A stretch of 64,000 nt of DNA from Mucilaginibacter sp. (GCF_025359345.1 NZ_JANYGQ010000009.1:248001-312000), one strand, 5' to 3'. Positions 52,521 through 61,282 are shown, counted from the first letter of the stretch. Made by a program: numbers and translations. The notes: generated by a model from the letters alone, not told the origin.

Positions 52521-53585
52521 TTACCATTTCGCTCTTTCGTACTGAACGGGCCATTTTACTTCGTGACCCAACTGGTGAGCAGCACGCAGCGGGAAATAAG
52601 GATCGCGTAAAAACTCGCGGGCTATCATTATTAAATCAGCCTGGCCGGTTTGGATGATGTCGTCGGCTTGTTTGGCCTCGGTTATTAATCCAACTGCGCC
52701 GGTCAATATCCCGGCCTCTTTTTTTACTTTTTCGGCGAACTCAACCTGGTAGCCCGGCTTCAATGGTATTCTAGCCAGCACGTTGCCACCAGATGAGCAA
52801 TCAACCAGGTCGATACCTTTATTAATTAAAATTCTAGCCAACGCTACCGAATCATCGGCAGTCCAGCCGGCTTCGGTCCAGTCGCTCGAAGAGATGCGTA
52901 TAAACAATGGGTTTTCTTTGGGCCACGTTTCCTTTACACTTTCAATAACCTCCAGCAAAAAACGGATGCGGTTTTCAAACGAACCACCATACTCATCGGT
53001 CCGATGATTGCTTAATGGCGATAAAAATTCGTTAATCAAATAACCGTGCGCCCCATGAATCTCAATCACTTTAAAACCTGCAGCTAAAGCACGTGCGGCG
53101 GCGGCTTTAAAATCGGCTTTTACTTTTTCAATACCGGCTTTATCAAGTTCCAGTGGCATTTCTTCATTTGGACTAAACGAGATAGGACTCGGTGCAACAG
53201 TCTTCCAGCCATTTGGCTGCCCCGGCGCCAACCACGCGTTGCCCAGCCATGGCAATTCATGACTGCCCTTGCGCCCTGCATGGGCCAGCTGTACACCAGC
53301 TACCGAACCATTTTGATGTATAAAATCAGTTATCTCTTTAAGCTTTTCAATATGCTCGTCTTTATAAATGCCCAAATCGCCGTGCGAAATGCGTCCTTCC
53401 GGCGATACGGCCGTAGCCTCGGCAATTACCAACGCTGCACCACCAACGGCGCGACTACCCAAATGCACCAGGTGCCAGTTATTGGCAAAACCGTCCACAC
53501 AGCTGTATTCACACAAGGGCGACACCACCAGGCGGTTCTTGAACTCGATATTTTTTATTTTTATAGGGGAGAATAGATGTGGCAT
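52521..53585 (-). CDS. NADH:flavin oxidoreductase, OYE family (NamA/YqjM-like)
   Basis: A 354-aa FMN-dependent ene-reductase. It starts MPHLFSPIKIKNIEFKNRLV with the usual family opening, then VVSPLCEYSCVDGFANNW (Cys-containing motif of the YqjM class), QLAHAGRKGSH, and IHGAHGYLINEFLSPLSNHR followed by TDEYGGSFENR, the class signature. Late motifs VGLITEAKQADDII and RDPYFPLRAA match. It reduces activated C=C bonds with NADPH, in stress or detoxification. It is the probable partner of no neighbour; single gene. Confidence 0.94.
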   Translation of the reverse strand: MPHLFSPIKIKNIEFKNRLVVSPLCEYSCVDGFANNWHLVHLGSRAVGGAALVIAEATAVSPEGRISHGDLGIYKDEHIEKLKEITDFIHQNGSVAGVQLAHAGRKGSHELPWLGNAWLAPGQPNGWKTVAPSPISFSPNEEMPLELDKAGIEKVKADFKAAAARALAAGFKVIEIHGAHGYLINEFLSPLSNHRTDEYGGSFENRIRFLLEVIESVKETWPKENPLFIRISSSDWTEAGWTADDSVALARILINKGIDLVDCSSGGNVLARIPLKPGYQVEFAEKVKKEAGILTGAVGLITEAKQADDIIQTGQADLIMIAREFLRDPYFPLRAAHQLGHEVKWPVQYERAKW

Positions 53586-53707
53586 GATTTATTTTTTGCA
53601 AAGATGGGAGAGCGCAGCGACAAATTTCTCATTGAAACGTGATTTTTACGGCAGGATGATGCGAACTTCGCCATCTTGTCCTTGAGGAACTAAGCAATCG
53701 CGTAATT

Positions 53708-53804
53708 GTCTGAACCATGATTTGCTTGGTTTTGCGATTTCTTGATTTGAACGCGTGCACCAGGCATCCTTCAATCCTAAAATCAAGCAAATCACGGTTC
53801 AGAC
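53708..53804. repeat. Hairpin repeat with CCAGGCATCC loop (copy 2)
   Basis: A 21-bp stem (GTCTGAACCATGATTTGCTTG at 53708-53728 against 53784-53804, one mismatch) encloses GTGCACCAGGCATCCTT at 53756-53772. The loop text is the same as in copy 1 (25014-25085), but the stem is unrelated. Confidence 0.7.
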
Positions 53805-53811
53805 AAAAAGT

Positions 53812-53842
53812 TTGCCGCGCTCGTTCCTCGCTTGCAATGACA
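53812..53842. repeat. Half copy of the GTCATTGCGAG repeat
   Basis: TTGCCGCGCTCGTTCCTCGC followed by TTGCAATGACAA matches one arm of the family only; the other arm is missing. It directly follows the CCAGGCATCC hairpin. Confidence 0.6.
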
Positions 53843-53856
53843 ATTATTACATTTAT

Positions 53857-54560
53857 TTAATTAAAAACATATTCCCTCCCCCTAACCCCCACCACCGCAG
53901 GCACGTGATTTCTCTCAAAAAAATCATACCCCGGTTTAATCGTCTTCCAAAATGGTATTGAACGGCTTGAAGTATATTTTTTCATGTGTTCACTATTCAT
54001 CCGGAACGGAAAGATATCAACCTGAACGGTTTGCTGCCCGGCTTTAAGCGCGTTGTAAACAAGGGTGTATATCTCGTCAATGCCGGCGTCGGTCATGGCA
54101 TAACACCCGGCCGACATGCAATTGCCGTGTATCATAACAGAATTACCGGTATAGCCTTTTAAACGTTCAAGCTTGTTGGGGTAGCCCACATTCATAGCCA
54201 GGTGGTAATTGCTTACCGGGTTTAATTGCTTCGGCCCGATGGTATAAAACCCTTCCGGGCTTTTATTGTCGCCCTCTACAATTTTTGTGCCTAAGCCGCC
54301 GAATAAGTACAAATGGTATACGGCTTAAAAAGCTGGTATTTACTGCCTTTTTTAACCCAAACCTCCAGTAAATACAAATCTTTAAAGAGCCTTATATAAA
54401 TAGGAGATTTAGGGTTTAAACCCTTACTTTTAAACTCCGCCTGTAGTTTTGGCCAAACGGTTTCCCGCACGGTTTTGGCGCGGCTGCTATCGGGCAAACT
54501 ATTTTTGGGTTTGATGAACAGCCCGGTCACCAACAACAGGATAAATATTTTAGGCATCAC
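53857..54560 (-). pseudogene. YafK-like L,D-transpeptidase, interrupted by a -1 frameshift
   Basis: Two overlapping frames together make one exported L,D-transpeptidase (about 235 aa). The first (54291-54560) has a signal peptide (KIFILLLVTGLFIKPKN) and ends ...FKPYTICTYSAA. The second (53857 to ~54303) resumes as GGLGTKIVEGDNKSPEGFYTIG. The catalytic motif is intact: VMIHGNCMSAGCYAMTD with the Cys nucleophile. Relatives read ICTYSGGLGPK without a break, so one base is missing near 54297-54303. It is either a pseudogene or an assembly error. If functional, it would cross-link or modify peptidoglycan in the periplasm. Confidence 0.85.
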
Positions 54561-54731
54561 GAAAGGTTTATTTCAGCATAAACGATTGTGTGCCAGTAAT
54601 ATTTTAGTTAAAACTAAAAAAATAGTTAAAAAAACACCTATTAGCTTTAAAGGTGACTTCCACTCTCGCTGCCTGCATCATAATTCATGAATTGCTTCAA
54701 TCAGCAAGCGATATTATGGTCCAAAGGAATT

Positions 54732-55007
54732 TTAAAAGTAAATGAAATAAATAGTTAACAAAGCCACTATGCTTATGTTTACGAACAGGAATAATTTATT
54801 ATCAATAAAAGCTCTCCGTTGATATAACATTACAAGTATAAAAATTTGAATTACAGCAAAAATTGACGACCATAGAATATCGTACCTGCTGCTATCACTC
54901 CCTTCGCCGTACAATAGAAATTGAACAAACGACGAAACAACTTGAAAAAAGAAATATACTACAACGTTTATGGCTAATACGAGTATATTAAGAATTGAGC
55001 GCTTCAT
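54732..55007 (-). CDS. Small three-helix membrane protein
   Basis: A 91-aa hydrophobic protein with three predicted membrane helices (about residues 6-30, 43-62 and 72-90) and a short polar loop (YGEGSDSSRYDILWSS). It is strongly A/T-rich compared with its neighbours. No family recognised. The gene stands alone, directly upstream of a response-regulator gene on the same strand but with a 100-base gap containing a repeat arm (55066-55110). Confidence 0.65.
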   Translation of the reverse strand: MKRSILNILVLAINVVVYFFFQVVSSFVQFLLYGEGSDSSRYDILWSSIFAVIQIFILVMLYQRRAFIDNKLFLFVNISIVALLTIYFIYF

Positions 55008-55116
55008 TTTTAACCTGGCTTGTCGGGGTTATCTATTGGATTGTTTCACTCATTTTTTTGAAAAATCCGACATCGAACATCCGACATCCGAAATCAACGT
55101 ACATCCGATATCAACT

Positions 55117-55866
55117 CTATATCCCCAACACCTGCTTCAATTTCACATATCCCGTTTTACTAACCGGCACCTTAGCGCCCGATTTTAGTATAGCAAGGTG
55201 AGCGTCCTTCTCATAAGGGTCGATACGGGTGATTTGCTGGATGGCTATGATGTATGAGCGGTGCACCCTCACGAAGTATTTAGGGTCGAGTGTTTGCTCA
55301 AAGAAGTTCATGGTTTTATTTTTCAGGTACGAGCCCTCTGCAGTGTAAACGCTAACATAGTCGTCATCGGCAGCAAGGTACAACACATCCTGAACAGGGA
55401 TGATCTTCACTTTGGTACCGGTTTTAACTACAATACGCTCATGCTGCGCCGGCGAGTGCGATGCGGTTTCGAGCAGGTCTTCGGTATGTTTTTTTACCGG
55501 GGCTGGTTCTGAGTTTGAGGTTGACAGGTATTTGTCAATAGCCTTGTTAAAACGGTCTTTATTAAAAGGCTTTAGCAGGTAATCAACCGCATGCGCCTCA
55601 AATGCTTTTATGGCATATTCATCAAACGCTGTAGTAAATATAACGGCTGGTGGGTTTTCAACCAGCTCCAGCATTTCAAACCCGTTTATTTTGGGCATTT
55701 GCACATCCAGGAAAATTAAGTCGGGCTGGTATTGCTGAATGGCTTTGAGGCCTTCAAAACCATCATTGCATTCCTGCATTACTTCAATTTGCGGATAAGC
55801 CTGCAAATACTCTAATACAACCATACGGGCCAAAGGCTCATCGTCAATAATTAAGGCACGTTTCAT
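55117..55866 (-). CDS. LytTR-family response regulator
   Basis: A 249-aa regulator: receiver domain (phospho-acceptor Asp in PDLIFLDVQMPKINGFE, Lys in YLLKPFNKDRF) and a C-terminal LytTR domain (KTGTKVKIIPVQDVLYLAAD, YFVRVHRSYIIAIQQITRID). The kinase gene lies 2 bases upstream, so it is the cognate partner, and the LiaF-like gene is upstream of that. It is a separate system from the LytTR pair at 41.1-43.0 kb; the two regulators are clearly different in sequence. Confidence 0.95.
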   Translation of the reverse strand: MKRALIIDDEPLARMVVLEYLQAYPQIEVMQECNDGFEGLKAIQQYQPDLIFLDVQMPKINGFEMLELVENPPAVIFTTAFDEYAIKAFEAHAVDYLLKPFNKDRFNKAIDKYLSTSNSEPAPVKKHTEDLLETASHSPAQHERIVVKTGTKVKIIPVQDVLYLAADDDYVSVYTAEGSYLKNKTMNFFEQTLDPKYFVRVHRSYIIAIQQITRIDPYEKDAHLAILKSGAKVPVSKTGYVKLKQVLGI

Positions 55867-55868
55867 AT

Positions 55869-56906
55869 TTATAACTGCGGTACTTTAATAATAGTTGTAA
55901 ATATATTATCATTTGCATGAGTTTCCATCAAATCATTTCGTGCAAAAAGCAAATAAAGTCGGCGTTGTACCCCGCGGAGGCCAAAACCGGTGCCTTTACG
56001 CGGTCTTGATGTCTGGGGGTCGTATGGGTTTTGTACCATCAGTATCAGGTAGTTGCCATCCATTTCGGCACGTATACTTACCACCACATCGCCAATAGTA
56101 TCGTACAGGCCAAATTTTATGGCATTTTCAACAATTGGCTGCAAAAGCATCGAAGGCAGTACCGCCTCGCCCGAACTTTTGTCGCAGCTTATCTCCGTTT
56201 GCAAACGGTGACCAAAACGTACTTTCTCAATATCAAGGTAAAGGTTAAGATGGGTAAGTTCCTCCGTTAATGGCACCTGCTGCTGGTCGTCCTTTTTTAA
56301 TGTACCACGTAAAAAGTCCGATAGCTGGTGTATCATCCGTCGCGCCTCATCAGGTTTAAAACCAATCAGGGCGTTTATACTGTTCAAACTGTTAAACAAA
56401 AAGTGGGGCTGCAATTGCTGGCGCAGGTTATATAATTCCGCATCGCGGGCCAGCTGTTCCGCTTCGGCTTTGCGTTTCTCATTTTCCTTTTGATCGAGCT
56501 GGGTGTAATACAGCATGCTGATCATGGCCACCCACCCTATCGCCAAAAAGTTGATGAAAAAGCGAATGGTTAAGGAGTTTAATAAAAAGTTGGTATACGC
56601 CGGACCAGTAGCCAAAAACGGCAGTATCCACCTGGCGCCGAACGTGCATATGGCACCAAGCGCAGCTATCCAGATCAATATGTTCAGGTAGTTGCCTTTT
56701 TCGGGCTGGTAGTAGCGCAGGTTATTGTTGATGAGCCAGCAAGCTGATGCGAGTAATATGGAGCAAACTAAACCCTCGGTAGATGCGATGTACCAAATAA
56801 AACCAAAACTATGCACCACATAGGTTTGCAGGCCGGCCCATACCAGTCCACACGCTGCGAATGCGGCGTAAAGACGGGGCGTGCTTATGTGATTTGATAG
56901 GGCCAT
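55869..56906 (-). CDS. LytS-type sensor histidine kinase
   Basis: A 345-aa membrane kinase with about four helices in residues 10-140. The His box is LQPHFLFNSLNSINALIGFK, and the ATP-binding part is NAIKFGLYDTIGDVVVSIRA ... GTGFGLRGVQRRLY. It lacks an extracellular sensor domain. It is between the LiaF-like gene (58 bases upstream) and the regulator (2 bases downstream). The order LiaF-like, kinase, regulator resembles Lia-type envelope-stress systems of other phyla and suggests that the LiaF-like protein controls the kinase. Confidence 0.95.
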   Translation of the reverse strand: MALSNHISTPRLYAAFAACGLVWAGLQTYVVHSFGFIWYIASTEGLVCSILLASACWLINNNLRYYQPEKGNYLNILIWIAALGAICTFGARWILPFLATGPAYTNFLLNSLTIRFFINFLAIGWVAMISMLYYTQLDQKENEKRKAEAEQLARDAELYNLRQQLQPHFLFNSLNSINALIGFKPDEARRMIHQLSDFLRGTLKKDDQQQVPLTEELTHLNLYLDIEKVRFGHRLQTEISCDKSSGEAVLPSMLLQPIVENAIKFGLYDTIGDVVVSIRAEMDGNYLILMVQNPYDPQTSRPRKGTGFGLRGVQRRLYLLFARNDLMETHANDNIFTTIIKVPQL

Positions 56907-56964
56907 TAATAGTTAAGCGGTTTAGTGGGTTGATTGGGTTACCTCTTGGGTTAACTGTTACAAA

Positions 56965-57786
56965 TTAATAACTGCGGATATCTACTCCGGCAAAAATTGA
57001 AACGCCCTTTAATACAAGTACCTTTTCGCTCCCAACACTTGCGGTGCTTTTCATCCGCTTGTCTTCGATGCCTGCAAATACAGCGGCAATATCAGGCACT
57101 ACCTGCCAGTGCGGCGGAACAATCATTTTTACACCGCCAAATATCTGGGTGATATCAATGATAACTTTTCCGTTGATATCAGCCTGGGTAAAATCAAGCT
57201 CTGCACCACCAAAAACGTTTACAATTTCGCCACCTCTGAAGTTTTTCGATAGCACAGTTTTCTTTACCGAGCCAAATACCGAAACGGTATCCAGATAATC
57301 GTCGCCTGTTGGCGGGTATGGTGAAGGGCCGCCAGGAGGAACATTAGGAGATGTATAATCCACGGTTGGTTCGCCGGGAGTTGGTGGCACGTAAGTGCTG
57401 CCATCCCATTTGCCCCAGTTTCCTTTGAAATCCTTCTTCCAGTTTTCCTTGTCAAAATGATGATGGCGCCTTAATATCATCCATAAACCAAAGGCAATAA
57501 TGGCCAGCGGCCAAACTATCCTGTCGGCACGATCAACGTTTTCGTTTATCAAAAATATAACACCTAAAGCCAGCAGTATAAAAGATGATGGTTTGTGAAA
57601 ATTTGATTTTGCGCCTACAAAAAGGCCCCAGGCTATAAGCCACATTGGCCAGCTAAATAACCAACCCGGAACAAAAAAGAAATCGAGCTGCTTAATTAGC
57701 AGCATGGCTCCTACGGCCAGTAAAATAATCCCTGCCAGGGCTTTGCCATTGCGGGGATTTTGGGGTTGTACTATATCGTTGTCCAT
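56965..57786 (-). CDS. LiaF-like/DUF5668 membrane protein with C-terminal beta-domain
   Basis: A 273-aa protein. The N-terminal half has four membrane helices of the DUF5668/LiaI type (KALAGIILLAVGAMLLIKQL, SWPMWLIAWGLFVGAKSNFH, IVWPLAIIAFGLWMILRRHH). A proline-rich linker (VPPGGPSPYPPTGDD) follows, then the LiaF beta-helix-like C-terminal part (VSVFGSVKKTVLSKNFRGGE, VNVFGGAELDFTQADINGKV, ITQIFGGVKMIVPPHW). It is first in an operon with the LytS kinase and LytTR regulator. A shorter paralogue of its membrane half is at 60241-60606. Likely role: sensing or controlling kinase activity. Confidence 0.9.
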   Translation of the reverse strand: MDNDIVQPQNPRNGKALAGIILLAVGAMLLIKQLDFFFVPGWLFSWPMWLIAWGLFVGAKSNFHKPSSFILLALGVIFLINENVDRADRIVWPLAIIAFGLWMILRRHHHFDKENWKKDFKGNWGKWDGSTYVPPTPGEPTVDYTSPNVPPGGPSPYPPTGDDYLDTVSVFGSVKKTVLSKNFRGGEIVNVFGGAELDFTQADINGKVIIDITQIFGGVKMIVPPHWQVVPDIAAVFAGIEDKRMKSTASVGSEKVLVLKGVSIFAGVDIRSY

Positions 57787-57981
57787 TATATTATTAGCAA
57801 ATTAAATCTTATCCAAAACTAAGGTAACATTATAAGTATGGCAAACAAAAATTGGTGGTATATTTAAAGATGTCGGTAAGATAATGTAAAGTGTCGGTGA
57901 AAAAGTTGATGGTCTTAATCTTTTTCCCTGCAAAACCGGGAGGCGTTACTGACAAAATAGTCCGAAGAGCTAAATCTGCAC

Positions 57982-58884
57982 TCAATTTACCCCCACTTCA
58001 ACACTCCAATCAGCACCACTTTTTACGTGGTAAGTCTTCGCAAAATCGCCCATATTTATGGCGAATGAAAGCTGCAAAAGGCTATTGATATAAGCCAGTG
58101 ATTTACCCTCTTTCACCTCGCCAAAAGTCTGACTGTAGGGCATATTTCCTTTGTAAACCTGCCTGCCTTTATTGTAGATGGTTACGCGTACTATGTCGCC
58201 ATATTTAGGGTTTAGCTTGTTGAATAATGTACCCGGAATGTTGGTCCAAACGTTGCCGTATTGCACATCAAGCACCGGGATATCACCCTTAATAATTTTA
58301 CCATTTATTACCGCCTGCTGGTAAGGGATGCTCACCACTTTTGCCGGCAATACCGGGCCAACCTGCGCATAGGTAATAACGCCGGCAGCGAGCCGTGCGG
58401 CGGTAAAAGAATAAACATCGCGCCCATGGAAGGTGTATGATTTTTGCGAGTCCTTACGGCGGTTTACCGCTTCGTTAATTTCCCGTACCTCGTCTATTCC
58501 TAATGATTGTGCCACAAGCGTTAAGGTACCATTATCGGGCGTCACGATGTAATGCCCGGTCTTTGTTTTCATCACCACCGATTTACGCGCAGTGCCAACC
58601 CCGGGGTCAACTACTGATACAAAAACTGCTCCGGCGGGCCAGTATCTTACGGTCTGCTCCAGCCTGTAGGCTGCTTCCCAGATGTTGTAAGCGGGAATCT
58701 CGTGGGTAAGGTCGAACAGCTTCAAATCGGGCGAAACACCCATCGCCACGCCCTTCATGGCCGAAACGGCGCCGTCCTTTAAACCAAAATCCGACTGAAA
58801 AACAACTATTTTGTTTTGTGCCGATGACAGTTTTATCGACGATAAAAACAACAATAAACTGAGCCATACTAATCTTTTATTCAT
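57982..58884 (-). CDS. Exported SAM hydroxide adenosyltransferase (SAM hydrolase)-family protein
   Basis: A 300-aa protein of the DUF62/SAM hydroxide adenosyltransferase family, related to fluorinase and chlorinase. Family motifs are intact: VVFQSDFGLKDGAVSAMKGV, FDLTHEIPAYNIWEAAYRLE, VFVSVVDPGVGTARKSVVMK and IVTPDNGTLTLVAQSLG. The unusual point is a clear Sec signal peptide (LVWLSLLLFLSSIKLSSAQ) at the N-terminus, as SAM is a cytosolic molecule. ATG 58884 is the natural start and the signal peptide is in frame with the family domain, so it is not a start artefact. Possible roles are adenosyl-compound turnover in the periplasm. Confidence 0.9.
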   Translation of the reverse strand: MNKRLVWLSLLLFLSSIKLSSAQNKIVVFQSDFGLKDGAVSAMKGVAMGVSPDLKLFDLTHEIPAYNIWEAAYRLEQTVRYWPAGAVFVSVVDPGVGTARKSVVMKTKTGHYIVTPDNGTLTLVAQSLGIDEVREINEAVNRRKDSQKSYTFHGRDVYSFTAARLAAGVITYAQVGPVLPAKVVSIPYQQAVINGKIIKGDIPVLDVQYGNVWTNIPGTLFNKLNPKYGDIVRVTIYNKGRQVYKGNMPYSQTFGEVKEGKSLAYINSLLQLSFAINMGDFAKTYHVKSGADWSVEVGVN

Positions 58885-58978
58885 GCCGGTTAAAAATTAC
58901 TGCCGCAAATTAATCGATTTTTATAAATGTATGCCGATATGCGATAAATATCTACATTAGTGCACCTAATTATCAACA

Positions 58979-60130
58979 ATGGAACAGGAATTTACCACCT
59001 CCACTTTTTTCAAAATTCTTTACGGATTTCTTGCTATAATACTAATTGGTTTTGCCATATTTTTTTTTAACAACGGTACCGGTAAAGCCGGCCCGGCCCT
59101 GTTTATCTTCCCGGTAGTAATGCTCGCGCTTGCAGTTGTAATCATTATCAACCTTTATAAAAGGAAAGTTGTGGTTTCGGATTACGGCGTGGCTTACACC
59201 AGTGTTTGGGGCACAAAAGAGCTTGTTAAGACTGATATAAAAGGATTTAGGATTGGTGATAAAGCTACTGTAATTGAACCCGCCGCAGACGGGTATTCCA
59301 AAATAACAATAAGGGATTTTTCGAGCATTGGTAATTCCAAAGATTTAATTGCTTTGCTTGGGTACAGCTACTCCGACTTAAACAAAATTGAGTACGACGA
59401 ACAAAAAGAATTGTTATTACAGGATGAAGAACTTGGGCGCACGGCCGAAGACAGGGCAGGGAAACTTAAAACACTTTCGCGCTATACCACAATTTTTTCG
59501 ACCGTTGGCTTTGTAATGTTTTTTGTCATCCTGTACCTGCGGTTAAATCATCCCCTGCTGCCGGTTTTTCTTTTAATATACCCGTTGATCGGCATCCTGC
59601 TGTTTGGGTTCGGCAAAGGGGTTATCCGGTTGTTCAGTAAAAAAAACAGCCCTTATCCGGCTGTTGGCATCGGGACAGTTTTTTCGGTAATAGCGCTTGT
59701 TTTCCAGGCTATGATAAATGACCAGGTACTTGATTACCATAATTTCTGGACTCCGTTCTTCGTCATCGGCATTATGGTACTCGTACTGTTGTGCGCCATG
59801 ATATTTAAACGGCCCGCAGCTAAAACCGGCGAGCTCATTTTTGCATTATTGATTGCCGTAGGGTACGGCTGGGGTGGCACATTACAGGTTAATTGCGGTT
59901 TTGATAATGCAAGTCCGCAGGTTTATAAAGCCACTGTGCTTACTCACCACATTAGTCACGGCAAAACCACCAGCTATCATATACTTTTAAGCGAATGGGG
60001 GCAGCATAACCAAACGGAAAGCGTTACCGTGTCGCAATCTTTTTATGAAAACGCCCCTTTAAATTCCCAGGTTAACGTAAATTTAAAAAAGGGGGTGCTT
60101 AACATCCCCTGGTATTACCTAACGTTATAA
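58979..60130 (+). CDS. Hypothetical membrane protein with PH-like domain
   Basis: A 383-aa membrane protein. Two helices (residues ~12-30 and 38-58) precede a cytosolic PH-like domain (VVSDYGVAYTSVWGTKELVK, GFRIGDKATVIEPAADGYSK). Further helix pairs (SRYTTIFSTVGFVMFFVILY, LLPVFLLIYPLIGILLFGFG, FFVIGIMVLVLLCAMIFKRP) follow. The C-terminal ~90 residues, after another helix, form a beta-rich outer domain (SPQVYKATVLTHHISHGKTT, SYHILLSEWGQHN). No family assigned. It is divergent from the SAM-hydrolase gene, sharing a 94-base promoter region. Confidence 0.7.
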   Translation: MEQEFTTSTFFKILYGFLAIILIGFAIFFFNNGTGKAGPALFIFPVVMLALAVVIIINLYKRKVVVSDYGVAYTSVWGTKELVKTDIKGFRIGDKATVIEPAADGYSKITIRDFSSIGNSKDLIALLGYSYSDLNKIEYDEQKELLLQDEELGRTAEDRAGKLKTLSRYTTIFSTVGFVMFFVILYLRLNHPLLPVFLLIYPLIGILLFGFGKGVIRLFSKKNSPYPAVGIGTVFSVIALVFQAMINDQVLDYHNFWTPFFVIGIMVLVLLCAMIFKRPAAKTGELIFALLIAVGYGWGGTLQVNCGFDNASPQVYKATVLTHHISHGKTTSYHILLSEWGQHNQTESVTVSQSFYENAPLNSQVNVNLKKGVLNIPWYYLTL

Positions 60131-60188
60131 ATTGTAAGGAAAAGGTATTTGATAACTTTAAAACATTTCAACATCCATAAATAAAGAA

Positions 60189-60214
60189 AGCCACCCCAGT
60201 CGCCCGGGGCAGCT
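60189..60214. terminator. Possible bidirectional terminator hairpin
   Basis: AGCCACCCC (60189-60197) faces GGGGCAGCT (60206-60214), a 9-bp stem with two mismatched/wobble positions. It lies between convergent genes (ends at 60130 and 60241). There is no strong T tract, so confidence is low. Confidence 0.35.
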
Positions 60215-60240
60215 CTCAACCGCTATGAAAAATCTTTAAA

Positions 60241-60606
60241 TTATGCTTTGTAAGTTGGCTCGTGGTATTGGTCACCGGCATGCCTGCTGTGTTTCATCAC
60301 CATCCAAGCACCCAAGCCTATTATGGCCATCGGCCACACAACCCTGTCGGCATCGTTAATGTTATCGGTTAGCAAACAGGCTGTACCAAATACGATCAGC
60401 CACACCCAAATTGCTTTTTTGAAATTATATTTAGCGCCCATGTACAAACCGTAAGCGATGATAGCCATAGGCCAGCTAATCAGCCAATCGGGAATGAAGA
60501 ACAGGTTCATCTGGTCGATGAGTAATAAACCACCAATAATGACAATGATTATCCCGGCCATTGTTTTGCCATTATGCTTAACGGGGTTATTTATGTTAGT
60601 TTCCAT
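60241..60606 (-). CDS. DUF5668/LiaI-like small membrane protein
   Basis: A 121-aa protein of four membrane helices. It matches the N-terminal half of the LiaF-like protein at 56965-57786 almost helix by helix (KTMAGIIIVIIGGLLLIDQM versus KALAGIILLAVGAMLLIKQL; SWPMAIIAYGLYMGAKYNF versus SWPMWLIAWGLFVGAKSNF; DADRVVWPMAIIGLGAWM versus RADRIVWPLAIIAFGLWM). It has a short His-rich tail (MKHSRHAGDQYHEPTYKA) and lacks the beta-domain. The two genes also share ~80 bases of upstream sequence, so it is a partial duplication with its promoter. It may compete with or modulate the LiaF-like protein. Confidence 0.88.
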   Translation of the reverse strand: METNINNPVKHNGKTMAGIIIVIIGGLLLIDQMNLFFIPDWLISWPMAIIAYGLYMGAKYNFKKAIWVWLIVFGTACLLTDNINDADRVVWPMAIIGLGAWMVMKHSRHAGDQYHEPTYKA

Positions 60607-60736
60607 TGTTTTTAGTTTTAAATCTTACCCAATATTACGGCAGTATTAAGGCGTGGACAACGGAATATTGGCGAGGTATTAACAGAAATCGGTAAGTGGC
60701 TAAAAAGTGTCGGTGAAAATGGAGTACCTTAAAAAC

Positions 60737-60857
60737 TTTGTCATTGCGAGCGAGGAACGAGCGCGGCAACCGCGAACTTTACAGGGCGAACAGAACGGGA
60801 AAGCTTGCATTGGCGGTTGTGCACGGCGTGCGGTTGCCGCGTAGCGCTTGTAATGAC
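60737..60857. repeat. Dispersed GTCATTGCGAG inverted repeat (copy E, degenerate)
   Basis: The left arm TTTGTCATTGCGAGCGAGGA and onward CGAGCGCGGCAACCGCGAAC is intact. The right arm (GCGGTTGCCGCGTAGCGCTT then GTAATGAC) has several mismatches, making this the most decayed copy. It lies in the 676-base spacer between the LiaI-like gene and aguA. Confidence 0.75.
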
Positions 60858-61282
60858 GTATTTGTTAGTAACTGATTTTTAGTGGCTAAATTTTGAGTAT
60901 TTACGCATCCATCATGGGTTTCCCGTCAGCAGATAAGCTTCGGCAGAAAGCCGAAAACGCTGCCGGCCTGTGTGTTGGGCAGGGCATAAGGAACTTTTTG
61001 CATACAAGTTATTAAAGCGATTGGGTGGCCCGGCAAAAAGATTCCAGCCCGCAGCGTTTTGGGATTTGTGCGTGAAAAGCCATGTGCGTAAAGAAGCATT
61101 TCTGCTGACTTGATTTTTGGTTACTTTGTATCAAGACAAAGTAACAGCCCCCGCGGCAATTGAGCGGGGTGAACACTACGTTCTTAGACGAAATAAAGCT
61201 TCGAAGCTACCCGTACGTCATCACCTATTTTTCAGGTAAACCCTGATTGATACACCAATGACAAAATTGATAATTAAGGCAC
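60858..61282. other. Gene-less spacer before aguA end, with a 10-bp hairpin
   Basis: No coding frame with family features was found in 60858-61282. A perfect 10-bp inverted repeat (GTTACTTTGT at 61120-61129 and its complement at 61136-61145, 6-base loop) is present. The plus strand has a short open stretch around it interrupted by a stop (FLLT then a stop, then FLVTLYQDKVT), resembling decayed dispersed-repeat text rather than a gene. The function is unknown. Confidence 0.45.
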
